From Actinomycetes bacterium (lineage in GTDB: Bacteria > Actinomycetota > Acidimicrobiia > Acidimicrobiales > Acidimicrobilacustridaceae), in contig JAKOVH010000016.1 of assembly GCA_029782145.1 (NCBI GenBank), forward strand, positions 744,001 through 808,000: a stretch of DNA of 64,000 bases, given 5' to 3'. The notes beneath the pieces were generated by a model, which was not told the DNA's origin, ran no database searches, and worked only from the letters and a program-made list of their open reading frames with translations. This document shows, piece by piece, positions 32,319 through 42,775 of this stretch (its first letter is position 1; every line of letters begins with the position of its first letter). Position numbers and translations under genes: made by a program.

Positions 32319-34369
32319 CAGTGGCCCTCGGAGCTGCCGCCACCGACGGCCCCGTGGGCGGCGGCGCTGCCCGACACCGCCCCGTGCTCGACCTTGTGGA
32401 CGTGCTGGCCCTTGGCCGTCTGGGTGAGGTGGTACGGCACGAACGTGACGTTGGCGTGAGGCACCTCGCCCAGCGCCTTGGCGATGGCGTCGGCGGTGCG
32501 GTCGTGGAGCAGCCGGTGCCAGGCGGCGCGGTACTCGCGGCGGGGGATGAGCACCGTGACCTCGGTCTGGCCGTCGGAGGCCAGCTCGACGACCATCTCC
32601 AGCACCGCACGGTTGATGCGCCGGTCGGGGCACTCCCGGATCTCGAGGGGCAGGCGGCTGAGGGCCAGGTGGCTCCACTCGTCGGCCAGCTCGGCGGCGT
32701 GCTGCTCGTCGACCGCGATGTGCACGGCCCGCAGGTCGTCGGGGGTCAGGGTGCGGGCGTACTGGATGGCCCGGGCGGCGGTGCGGTCGAGCCGGTCGAT
32801 CAGCACGATGACCGAGTGCCGCCGCAAGATCGGCGCCAGGGCCGCGGCCTCGGCGTCGGAGGCCAGCTCCTCCTTCTCCGACTCGTACTGGTGGTTCAGG
32901 CGCACCAGGAGCCACACCATGACGGGCACCAGGATGATGATCACCCAGGCGCCGCCCATGAACTTGGTCACGCCGATGACGATCGTGACCACGCCGGTGA
33001 CGATGGCGCCGACGCCGTTGATGGCGAGGCCGGTGCGCCACGCCGGCTCCCGCAGCCGGAGGTGCCGGCGGGCCATGCCGGCCTGGCTGAGGGTGAAGCT
33101 GGTGAACACGCCGATGGCGTAGAGCGGGATGAGCTTGGTGACGTCGGCCCCGAGCAGCACCACGAGGAAGGCGGCGGCGATCGACAGGGCGATGATGCCG
33201 TTGGAGAAGACCAGACGATGCCCCCGCTTGGTGAGCTGCTTGGGCATGAACGAGTCGTCGGCGTGAAAGCTGGCGAGGCGGGGGAAGTCGGCGAAGCTGG
33301 TGTTGGCCGCCAGCACCAGGATGAACATGGTGGCGGCCTGGGTGAAGATGAACAGGGCGTGGCCGACGAAGCCGCTGCCGTAGACGGCCTCGGCGACCTG
33401 CGAGAGCACCGTCTTGCCCTCCACCGGCACGGCCTGCACCTGGGTGGCCAGCCACGAGATGCCGAGGAACATCACCCCGAGGAACCCGCCCATGATCATG
33501 AGCGTGGTGCGGGCGTTCTGCCACGAGGGCTCCTTGAAGGCGGGCACGCCGTTGGAGATGGCCTCGACACCGGTCATGGCCGCGCCACCGGAGGCGAACG
33601 CGTGGAGGACCAGGAAGATCCCGACGCTCCCGGTGACCGTGAGCTCGTGGGTCTGCTCCGGGTCGAGGACGACGTGCTCGAGGCCTCCGCCGAACGCCGC
33701 CTTCACGATGCCCACCACGATCATGAGGATCATGGCGAAGAGGAACGCGTAGGTGGGCACGGCGAAGATGCGGCCGGACTCCTTCACCCCGCGCAGGTTC
33801 CCGAGGGCGATGATGGCGATGAACGCCAGGGCGATGAGGACCCGCCAGTCGTAGAGGCCGCTGAACACCGAGTAGAGCGCGGCCACACCGGCCGAGACCG
33901 ACACCGACACGGTGAGGATGTAGTCGGTGAGCAGGGCGACGCCGGCGACCTGGGCGGGGAGCAGCCCGAGATTGTCCTTGGTGACGATGTAGGCGCCACC
34001 CGCGGAGGGGTAGGCCTTGATCGTCTGGCGGTAGCTGAAGACCAGGATGACGAGCACCACCACCATGGCGATGGTGATGGGCAGCACGTAGTCGAAGGCG
34101 AGCAGGCCGATGCCGCCGACGACGAGGAGGGTGTGGAGGATCTCCTCGGTGGCGTACGCCGTCGACGACAGCGCGTCGGACGAGAACACGGCCAGGGCGG
34201 TGGGCTTGCCCAGCCGCTCGTGGGCCAGCTGGTCGGTGTGGAGCGGCTTGCCGAGGATGCGGTTCTTCACCCGGAACGAGCGGCTCTCCGGGATGTCGAT
34301 CTTGGGCGTCGGCGGCAGCGGCTGGGGGCCGGTGACCGCGCTGGAGGTGTCCGTGGTGGGAGCAGCCAT
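32318..34369 (-). CDS. APC-superfamily transporter, KimA-like potassium importer
   Basis: 683 residues with about 12 membrane segments and a C-terminal cytoplasmic alpha/beta domain (from about residue 470: SVIVLIDRLDRTAARAIQYARTL ... EVTVLIPRREYRAAWHRLLHD). The N-terminal run ILGKPLHTDQLAHERLGKPTALAVFSSDALSS, then YRQTIKAYPSAGGAYIVTKDNLG and VSVSVSAG, closely follow Bacillus KimA (YdaO), a c-di-AMP-controlled H+/K+ symporter. The M. tuberculosis counterpart would be Rv2690c. Potassium transport is inferred from this similarity; amino-acid transport is the alternative. ATG 34369 chosen; GTG 34399 is possible. Confidence 0.82.
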   Translation of the reverse strand: MAAPTTDTSSAVTGPQPLPPTPKIDIPESRSFRVKNRILGKPLHTDQLAHERLGKPTALAVFSSDALSSTAYATEEILHTLLVVGGIGLLAFDYVLPITIAMVVVLVILVFSYRQTIKAYPSAGGAYIVTKDNLGLLPAQVAGVALLTDYILTVSVSVSAGVAALYSVFSGLYDWRVLIALAFIAIIALGNLRGVKESGRIFAVPTYAFLFAMILMIVVGIVKAAFGGGLEHVVLDPEQTHELTVTGSVGIFLVLHAFASGGAAMTGVEAISNGVPAFKEPSWQNARTTLMIMGGFLGVMFLGISWLATQVQAVPVEGKTVLSQVAEAVYGSGFVGHALFIFTQAATMFILVLAANTSFADFPRLASFHADDSFMPKQLTKRGHRLVFSNGIIALSIAAAFLVVLLGADVTKLIPLYAIGVFTSFTLSQAGMARRHLRLREPAWRTGLAINGVGAIVTGVVTIVIGVTKFMGGAWVIIILVPVMVWLLVRLNHQYESEKEELASDAEAAALAPILRRHSVIVLIDRLDRTAARAIQYARTLTPDDLRAVHIAVDEQHAAELADEWSHLALSRLPLEIRECPDRRINRAVLEMVVELASDGQTEVTVLIPRREYRAAWHRLLHDRTADAIAKALGEVPHANVTFVPYHLTQTAKGQHVHKVEHGAVSGSAAAHGAVGGGSSEGH

Positions 34370-34463
34370 ACGAGGCGACAGTTGACACCCGGCGGGCACC
34401 GAGGCGCAATCGTGCGCCGCACCGTTTCACCTGGCCGAAACCTCACCTCCTCGCCGCCCCCCG

Positions 34464-34519
34464 CCCGTTCTGGTGGAGATCTGCTGGCGCATGTGGTCGT
34501 AGATCTCCACCAGAACGGG
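34464..34519. repeat. Dispersed palindrome, copy 2
   Basis: Perfect 19-base arms (34464-34482 and 34501-34519, CCCGTTCTGGTGGAGATCT and complement) around an 18-base loop. It lies in the gap between the divergent transporter and mfd genes, so it cannot be a terminator for either. The outer arm matches copies at 897 and 40,730; the inner arm and loop differ. Confidence 0.9.
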
Positions 34520-34653
34520 CTCGGGGGAGCGGCGGGCCGGGGCGCCGGGCCGGAACGGGAGCGGCGGGCCGCCGGTACGCTGGATCGCCCCTGCCCCCGG
34601 TCGCTCGGCGCGTCCGGGGCCATCGCGCGTCTCCGCCCCCGCACCGAGGTGCC

Positions 34654-37600
34654 ATGCCGCTCACCGATCTCCCCGCCCTGCTCGCCGACGAGCCCGGCCT
34701 CACCGCGGTGCTGGGCCGGCGCGACGCGGTCCTCGCCGTGCCCGAGCCGGCCCGCGCCGTCGTGGTGGCCGGCCTGGCCGCCCGATCCGATCGCCAGCCC
34801 GTCGTGGTCGCCGTGCCCACGACAGGGGAGGCCGAGCGCCTGGCGCGCGACCTCGCGGCCTTCCTCGGCCCCGACGAGGTCGACCTGTTCCCGGCGTGGG
34901 AGACGCTGCCGTTCGAGCGGGTGAGCCCCGCCGTCGACACCATGGGCCGGCGGCTGCGCACCCTGTGGCACCTGCGCGACCCGCAGCGGGCGGCCCGGGT
35001 GATCGTGGCGCCCGTGCGGGCGCTGGTGCAGCGGCTGGGCCCGCACGTCGCCGACGTCGAGCCGATCGTCGTCGGGGTGGGCGACCAGGTCGACCCCGCC
35101 GAGCTGGTCGACCGGCTGGTCCTCTTCGGCTACCGGCGCGAGTACCAGGTCGAGCACCGCGGCGAGGTCGCGGTGCGGGGGTCGATCGTCGACGTGTTCC
35201 CGAGCACCGCCGACGCTCCGTTCCGCATCGACCTCTGGGGCGACGAGGTCGACCGGCTCAGCGAGTTCTCGGTTGCCGACCAGCGCTCCACCGTCGACCG
35301 GGCCGAGGTCGAGATCTTCCCGTGCCGGGAGCTGCTGCCCACCGACGAGGTGCGCGAGCGAGCCGAGGCGCTGGTCGCCAGCGAGCCGTGGGGCCGCGAG
35401 CAGTGGGAGCGCCTGGCCGAGGGCCAGACCTTCGACGGCATGGAGAGCTGGCTGCCGTGGCTGGTCGAGGCCGGCGCCGAGGGCGCACCGGTGGAGGCGG
35501 CCGGGAACCCCATGGTGCTGTTCGACCTGCTCGACGCCGACGCCCAGGTGCTGCTGTTCGAGCCGCGCCGCATGCGCGACCGGGCCGGCGACATCCTCGC
35601 CGAGGAGGACGACCTGGCCCGCACCCTGGCCCGCACCTGGGGCGCCGATCCCGAGCGACCGTTCCCCGCGCTGCACGTGCCGTTCGACCGGCTGCTGGTG
35701 CGCACCGACGCGCCGGCGTGGAGCGTGACGGTGGCGCCCGAGGGCCCCGACGTGGCCACCGTCGCCGCCGCCGGGTGGGACCCGGTCGTGGGAGAGGGCT
35801 CCACGCTGGTCGGCCAGCTCGAGAAGCTGCTGGTCGACGGCTACCGCGTCGTGGTGGCCGCCGACGGCATCGGCTCGGCCGAGCGGCTCGTCTCCCTGCT
35901 CGGCGAGCAGGGCGTCCACCTCGCCCTCGACGAGCGGGGCACCGACGACCTCACCGCTCCCGGCGGGCACGTCGTCGTCATGCCCCTCGAGCGGGGCTTC
36001 CTGCTGCCGGCGGTGAAGCTGGCGGTGCTGGCCGAGTCCGACGTCACCGGGCGCCGCCGGGCCCACCGACGGGCCCGACCGCGGAAGGCCGCGGCCCAGG
36101 GGTTCTTCGACGACCTGAAGCCCGGCGACCACGTGGTGCACCACCAGCACGGCGTCGCCCGCTACGGCGGCATGGTGAAGCGGGCCATCGGCGGCGTCGA
36201 GCGCGACTACCTGCTGCTCGAGTACCGGGGCGACGACCGGCTCTACGTCCCGTCCGACCAGATCGACGCCGTGCGCCACTACACCGGCGGCGACAACCCC
36301 AGCCTGAGCCGCCTCGGCGGCGGCGAATGGCAGAAGAGCAAGGCCAAGGTGCGCGCCGCGGTCACCGAGATCGCCCAGGAGCTGGTGGTGCTGTACCAGA
36401 AGCGGGTGCACACGCCGGGCCACGCCTTCGCCCCCGACACGCCGTGGCAGCGCGAGATGGAGGAGTCGTTCCCCTACGAGCCGACGCCCGACCAGGCCAA
36501 GGCCATCGTGGAGGTCAAGGGCGACATGGAGGCCGAGTCGCCGATGGACCGGCTGGTGTGCGGCGACGTGGGCTTCGGCAAGACCGAGGTCGCCATCCGC
36601 GCTGCCTTCAAGGCCGTGCAGGACGGCAAGCAGGTGGCGGTGCTCGTGCCCACCACGCTGCTCGCCCAGCAGCACTTCACCACGTTCAGCGAACGCTTCT
36701 CCGGGTATCCGATCCGGGTCGAGGTGCTGAGCCGCTTCCTCACCAACGCCCAGGCCAAGAAGGTCATCGAGGGCCTGGCCTCGGGCGACGTCGACGTCGT
36801 GGTCGGCACCCACCGCCTCCTCGCGCCCGAGCTGCGGTTCAAGGACCTCGGCCTGCTGGTGGTCGACGAGGAGCAGCGCTTCGGCGTGAGCCACAAGGAG
36901 GCCATCAAGGGCCTCAAGATCGGGGTCGACGTGCTCACCCTGTCGGCCACGCCCATCCCCCGCACGCTGGAGATGAGCCTCACCGGCATCCGCGACCTCA
37001 CCCTGCTCAACACGCCGCCCGCCGAGCGCCAGCCCATCCTCACCTACGTCGGCGAGCAGGACGACCGGGCCGTGGCCGAGGCCATCCGGCGCGAGCTGCT
37101 GCGCGAGGGCCAGGTGTTCTTCGTGCACAACCGGGTCAAGGACATCGACCGCGTCGCCGGCCACCTGCGCGAGCTCGTGCCCGAGGCCCGCATCGCCGTC
37201 GCCCACGGGCAGATGGACGAGGGCACGCTCGAGAAGGTCGTGCTCGACTTCTGGGAGGGCGAGTTCGACGTGCTCGTCTGCACCACCATCATCGAGTCGG
37301 GCATCGACATGCCCACGGTGAACACCCTGGTGGTCGACCGGGCCGACCTGCTCGGCCTCGGCCAGCTCCACCAGCTGCGGGGACGGGTGGGGCGCTCGGG
37401 CAGCCGGGCCTACGCCTACCTGTTCTTCCCGCCCGACCGGGCCCTCACCGAGGAGGCCTACGAGCGCCTGCGCACCATCGGTGAGGCCACCGAGCTCGGC
37501 TCGGGGTTCAAGATCGCGATGCGCGACCTCGAGATCCGCGGCGCCGGCAACCTGCTCGGCACCGGCCAGAGCGGCCACATCGCCGCGGTGGGCTACGACC

Positions 37601-38157
37601 TGTACTGCCAGATGGTCACCGAGGCGGTGGCCGAGCTGAAGGGCGAGCCGGTCCGCGAGCCGGCCGAGATCAAGATCGAGCTGCCCCTCGACGCCAACCT
37701 CCCCGTCGACTACGTCGAGCGCGAGGAGCTGCGGCTCGAGGCCTACCGGCGCCTCGCCGCCGTCACCTCGCAGGGCGAGGTCGACGACATCCGCGCCGAG
37801 TGGGAGGACCGCTACGGCCCGGTGCCGCCCGCCGCCGAGGCGCTGCTCGAGGTGGCCCGCCTGCGCGCCGAGTGCGTCCGCACCGGGGTGCGGGAGGTCA
37901 CCGTCACCAAGGGCTCCGGCTTCGGTGGCCCCAAGTACCTCGCCCGCATCAGCCCCGTGTCGCTCCCGACCTCCAAGACGATCCGGCTCCAGCGCATCTA
38001 CAAGGGGGCGGTCTACAAGGCCGAGCAGGGCCAGCTGCAGCTCCCGGTGAAGGCGGCGGCCGCCGCCGCGAGCGAGCTCGTGGCCGCGCTCGTGGACCTG
38101 CTGCCCCCGCCGGCCGGAGAGCTCGTCGGGGCCTCGGCGTCGACTGTCACCGCCTGA
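34654..38157 (+). CDS. mfd: Transcription-repair coupling factor
   Basis: A 1167-residue SF2 translocase that removes stalled RNA polymerase and recruits UvrA. Order: UvrB-like N-terminal domains (VVAVPTTGEAERLARDLAAFLG, FPAWETLPFERVSP), the RNA-polymerase interaction domain (GDHVVHHQHGVARYGGM ... LLLEYRGDDRLYVPSDQI), helicase motif I GDVGFGKTEVAIRAAF near residue 640, DEEQRFG near 738, TLSATPIPRTLEMS, QLRGRVGRSGSRAYAYLF, and the C-terminal TRCF domain. Full length. In the same order as in mycobacteria, upstream of mazG and eno. Confidence 0.97.
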   Translation: MPLTDLPALLADEPGLTAVLGRRDAVLAVPEPARAVVVAGLAARSDRQPVVVAVPTTGEAERLARDLAAFLGPDEVDLFPAWETLPFERVSPAVDTMGRRLRTLWHLRDPQRAARVIVAPVRALVQRLGPHVADVEPIVVGVGDQVDPAELVDRLVLFGYRREYQVEHRGEVAVRGSIVDVFPSTADAPFRIDLWGDEVDRLSEFSVADQRSTVDRAEVEIFPCRELLPTDEVRERAEALVASEPWGREQWERLAEGQTFDGMESWLPWLVEAGAEGAPVEAAGNPMVLFDLLDADAQVLLFEPRRMRDRAGDILAEEDDLARTLARTWGADPERPFPALHVPFDRLLVRTDAPAWSVTVAPEGPDVATVAAAGWDPVVGEGSTLVGQLEKLLVDGYRVVVAADGIGSAERLVSLLGEQGVHLALDERGTDDLTAPGGHVVVMPLERGFLLPAVKLAVLAESDVTGRRRAHRRARPRKAAAQGFFDDLKPGDHVVHHQHGVARYGGMVKRAIGGVERDYLLLEYRGDDRLYVPSDQIDAVRHYTGGDNPSLSRLGGGEWQKSKAKVRAAVTEIAQELVVLYQKRVHTPGHAFAPDTPWQREMEESFPYEPTPDQAKAIVEVKGDMEAESPMDRLVCGDVGFGKTEVAIRAAFKAVQDGKQVAVLVPTTLLAQQHFTTFSERFSGYPIRVEVLSRFLTNAQAKKVIEGLASGDVDVVVGTHRLLAPELRFKDLGLLVVDEEQRFGVSHKEAIKGLKIGVDVLTLSATPIPRTLEMSLTGIRDLTLLNTPPAERQPILTYVGEQDDRAVAEAIRRELLREGQVFFVHNRVKDIDRVAGHLRELVPEARIAVAHGQMDEGTLEKVVLDFWEGEFDVLVCTTIIESGIDMPTVNTLVVDRADLLGLGQLHQLRGRVGRSGSRAYAYLFFPPDRALTEEAYERLRTIGEATELGSGFKIAMRDLEIRGAGNLLGTGQSGHIAAVGYDLYCQMVTEAVAELKGEPVREPAEIKIELPLDANLPVDYVEREELRLEAYRRLAAVTSQGEVDDIRAEWEDRYGPVPPAAEALLEVARLRAECVRTGVREVTVTKGSGFGGPKYLARISPVSLPTSKTIRLQRIYKGAVYKAEQGQLQLPVKAAAAAASELVAALVDLLPPPAGELVGASASTVTA

Positions 38158-38183
38158 GGGCGCTGAGTAGTGTGAGCGGCCTT

Positions 38184-39266
38184 GTGAAGACCATCCGCAC
38201 GGCTCCGCTCGCCCTCCTCGCCCTCCTCGTCAGCCTGGCCCTCGTGGGGTCGTCGTGCTCGTCGGTGAACCCGGTCGCCCTGAGCGTCGACGGCTGGAGC
38301 ATCTCCACCAGGGAGTTCAAGGACCAGGCCACCAGCTGGGCCGACGTGTACGAGCGGCTCAACGGCGCCACCCAGGCCCAGCAGCTGCAGGGCACCGGCC
38401 CGGGCACGTGGTCCACCAGCTACACCTCGTTCCTGCTCAACCAGCAGATGAACTTCCACTTGGCCACGGTGGCGGCCGAGGAGCGGGGCCTCGAGATCAC
38501 CGACGACGACCTCGCTCAGGCCCAGACCCAGGCCGAGCAGGCCTTCACCGACAGCCAGGGCACCTCGCACTACGCCGATCTGAGCGAGTCGTACCGCACG
38601 ACCATCGAGCACGGCTTGGCCGCCGACGCCAAGCTGCAGGCCCAGCTCGTCGCCGAGGGCACCACCGACGAGGCGCTGCGGCGGGTGTACGACTCCGACC
38701 CCACCCAGTTCGCCCAGGCCTGCGTGCGCCACATCCTCGTGCTGGCCGGCAACGCCAACGGCCAGACCACGCCGAGCGACGCGGACTACGCCACCGCGCT
38801 CGCCGCCGTGCGCCGGATCCAGGGCCAGGTGAACGCCACGAACTTCGCCGACGTGGCCACCACCAGCTCACAGGACACGGGCAGCGCCTCGAAGGGCGGC
38901 GACCTGGGCTGCAACGCCAAGGGCGCGTTCGTCGCCGAGTTCGACGACGCGGTGTGGAGCCAGCCCGTCGGCGAGGTCGGCCCGCCGGTCAAGACGCAGT
39001 ACGGCTACCACCTCATCCTCGTCTCCAGCCGCACCCAGCCCACCTTCGAGCAGGCCAAGGCCCAGATCGCCAAGGCGGTGCAGAGCAACGCCTCGAAGCT
39101 CGTCGACGCCGAGCTCACCCGTCAGGCCCAGAAGGCCACGATCTTCGTCGACGGGCTGTTCGGCCGCTTCGACGCCTCCACCGGGTCGATCACCACGCCG
39201 GAGGGCGCGGCCCGGCCCGCCGGCACCACTGACGTCGCCTCCCTCCCGGGCGCCACCGCTCGGTGA
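38184..39266 (+). CDS. PpiC-type peptidyl-prolyl isomerase, likely lipoprotein (SurA/PrsA-like)
   Basis: 360 residues. A signal segment (KTIRTAPLALLALLVSLALVGSSC) ends in a weak lipobox at Cys25. A SurA-N-like helical region follows, then a parvulin domain from about residue 175: CVRHILVLAG ... GGDLGCNAKGAFVAEFDDAVWSQPVGEVGPPVKTQYGYHLILVSSR. Probable extracytoplasmic folding factor. GTG 38184 gives a clean signal peptide; GTG 38172 is in frame. TAGTGT at 38,168 could be a -10 giving a near-leaderless mRNA. It sits between mfd and mazG, near where mycobacteria place lipoprotein lpqU. Confidence 0.88.
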   Translation: MKTIRTAPLALLALLVSLALVGSSCSSVNPVALSVDGWSISTREFKDQATSWADVYERLNGATQAQQLQGTGPGTWSTSYTSFLLNQQMNFHLATVAAEERGLEITDDDLAQAQTQAEQAFTDSQGTSHYADLSESYRTTIEHGLAADAKLQAQLVAEGTTDEALRRVYDSDPTQFAQACVRHILVLAGNANGQTTPSDADYATALAAVRRIQGQVNATNFADVATTSSQDTGSASKGGDLGCNAKGAFVAEFDDAVWSQPVGEVGPPVKTQYGYHLILVSSRTQPTFEQAKAQIAKAVQSNASKLVDAELTRQAQKATIFVDGLFGRFDASTGSITTPEGAARPAGTTDVASLPGATAR

Positions 39267-39276
39267 CCCCGGCGCC

Positions 39277-40653
39277 ATGGTCGACCGCCCTCGCATCGTC
39301 GTCGTGGGCCTCGGCCCCGGCGGTCCCGACCTCGTCACCCAGGGCGCGCTGGCCGCGGTCGAGGACACCTTCCACCGGTTCCTGCGCACCGGCCGCCACC
39401 CGGCGGCGTCGGTGGTGCCCGGGGCGACCACCTTCGACGACGTCTACGACTCGGCCACGTCGCTGCCCGAGGTCTACCTGACCATCGTCGAGCGGCTGGT
39501 GGACGCCGCCGTCGAGCACCGGGAGGTCCTCTACGCCGTGCCCGGCTCGCCGCTGGTGGCGGAGCGCACCGTCGAGCTGCTGCTCGCCCACGACAGGGTC
39601 GAGGTGCACGTGCTGCCGGCGCTGTCGTTCCTCGACCTGGCGTGGGTCCGCCTCGGTGTCGACCCGGTGGCCGAGGGCGTGCGCGTCGTCGACGGGCACC
39701 GGTTCGCAGTGGAGGCGGCCGGGGAGCGCGGGCCGCTGCTCGTGGCCCAGTGCGACAGCGTCCACGTGCTCTCCGACGTGAAGCTGGCCCTCGACGCCGG
39801 CCCCGAGCCGAGCATCGCCCCGGACGCCGAGGTCGTGGTGCTGCAGCGCCTGGGGCTTCCCGACGAACGGGTCGAGCGGGTGCCGTGGACGGAGCTCGAC
39901 CGGGTCGAGGTCGACCACCTCACCTCGGTGTACCTGCCCGAGCTGGTCGCGCCGGTGGCCCGTGAGCTGGCCCGGTTCGCCGAGCTGGTCGCCGTGCTGC
40001 GGGCCGAGTGCCCGTGGGACCGGGAGCAGACCCACGACTCGCTGCGCCGACACCTGCTGGAAGAGGCCTACGAGGTGCTGGAGGCCATCGACCACCTCGA
40101 CGTCGAGTCGGGTGATGGCTACGAGCACCTCGAGGAGGAGCTGGGCGACCTGCTGTTCCAGGTGCTCTTCCACGCCCAGCTGGCCACCGAGGCGGGGCAG
40201 TTCACCATCGCCGACGTGGCCACGACGGTGCACGACAAGCTGCGCAGCCGCCATCCCCACGTGTTCGGCGAGCTGACCGTGCACGACGCCGACAAGGTCG
40301 TGCGCAACTGGGAGCAGATCAAGAAGGCGGAGAAGGGCCGAGAGAGCGTCTTCGACGGCGTCCCCGACGCCATCCCCGCGCTCCTCTTCGCCCTGAAGGT
40401 GCAGAAGAAGGCGGCCAGCCTCGCCGACGCCGGCCTCGACGTGGCGTCCGCCGTCAGCCTCCCCCTGCCCGACGAGGCGCTCGCCGCTGCCCACGAGCGC
40501 ACCGACGACCGGACCATCGGCGAGCTGCTCTTCGCCGTGGTCGACCAGGCCCGGCTGGTCGGCGTCGACCCCGAGACCGCCCTGCGGGCCGCCGCCGTGC
40601 GCTACCGAGACGCCGTGCGCGCCGCCGAGCTCGCCCCCGACACCGACCGCTGA
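39277..40653 (+). CDS. mazG: Tetrapyrrole-methylase-like/MazG fusion, nucleoside triphosphate pyrophosphohydrolase
   Basis: 458 residues with YabN-type architecture. The N-terminal SAM-methylase-like domain (IVVVGLGPGGPDLVTQGALAAV, YAVPGSPLVAERTVELL) is joined near residue 230 to a full MazG domain: LRAECPWDREQTHDSLRRHLLEEAYEVLEAID, EELGDLLFQVLFHAQLA, RHPHVFGE, NWEQIKKAEKGRESVFDGVP. MazG hydrolyses aberrant NTPs. The N-terminal half is probably non-catalytic or of unknown substrate. ATG 10 bases after the previous stop. Confidence 0.92.
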   Translation: MVDRPRIVVVGLGPGGPDLVTQGALAAVEDTFHRFLRTGRHPAASVVPGATTFDDVYDSATSLPEVYLTIVERLVDAAVEHREVLYAVPGSPLVAERTVELLLAHDRVEVHVLPALSFLDLAWVRLGVDPVAEGVRVVDGHRFAVEAAGERGPLLVAQCDSVHVLSDVKLALDAGPEPSIAPDAEVVVLQRLGLPDERVERVPWTELDRVEVDHLTSVYLPELVAPVARELARFAELVAVLRAECPWDREQTHDSLRRHLLEEAYEVLEAIDHLDVESGDGYEHLEEELGDLLFQVLFHAQLATEAGQFTIADVATTVHDKLRSRHPHVFGELTVHDADKVVRNWEQIKKAEKGRESVFDGVPDAIPALLFALKVQKKAASLADAGLDVASAVSLPLPDEALAAAHERTDDRTIGELLFAVVDQARLVGVDPETALRAAAVRYRDAVRAAELAPDTDR

Positions 40654-40694
40654 CCTTCCCGACACCACCCTCCGACCTTCCCGTCACCACCCCC

Positions 40695-40726
40695 CTCCCG
40701 TCATGACCCCCTCCCGTCATGACCCC
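40695..40726. repeat. Tandem 16-base units beside palindrome copy 3
   Basis: CTCCCGTCATGACCCC occurs twice in direct succession (40695-40710, 40711-40726). A third start (CTCCCGTT) forms the beginning of the neighbouring palindrome. Upstream, two imperfect roughly 21-base units (GACCTTCCCG...CACCACC) lead in, so the whole mazG-eno gap is repetitive. Confidence 0.75.
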
Positions 40727-40729
40727 CCT

Positions 40730-40786
40730 CCCGTTCTGGTGGAGGTTCGCCCCCTGGATCGGGGGCGAAACCTCCACCAGAACGGG
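40730..40786. repeat. Dispersed palindrome, copy 3
   Basis: The left arm 40730-40754 and right arm 40761-40786 pair over 25 bases with one bulged A, around the loop TGGATC. The outer CCCGTTCTGGTGGAGG arm is shared with the copies at 897 and 34,464. It lies between the co-directional mazG and eno. Confidence 0.88.
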
Positions 40787-40830
40787 GAGAGGCGGCGAAC
40801 GGCATGCGCCACCGAGCGCGCGCCGCGTGA

Positions 40831-42635
<1,805 letters not shown>

Positions 42636-42775
42636 GGGCCCGGGTCCGCAGCGCCCAGCCCGGCACCGCTCGATGACCGCCGGGACGCCCGCCGAGGCGC
42701 GCCTGTCGCTCCAGTAGCCTGCGCTGCGCCCTGGGGCCGGTCCGGGGCCAGCGAGCAACTGGGGGAGAGGCACAC

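Noticed and set aside
32321..34924. 867-residue open frame antisense to the transporter
   Set aside because: It has low-complexity residue content and runs across the palindrome and into mfd. The opposite strand encodes a clear membrane protein.
34267..37578. 1103-residue open frame antisense to mfd
   Set aside because: It is a shadow of mfd caused by high GC; composition is His/Gly/Val/Glu-rich with no domain, while mfd on the other strand has all motifs.
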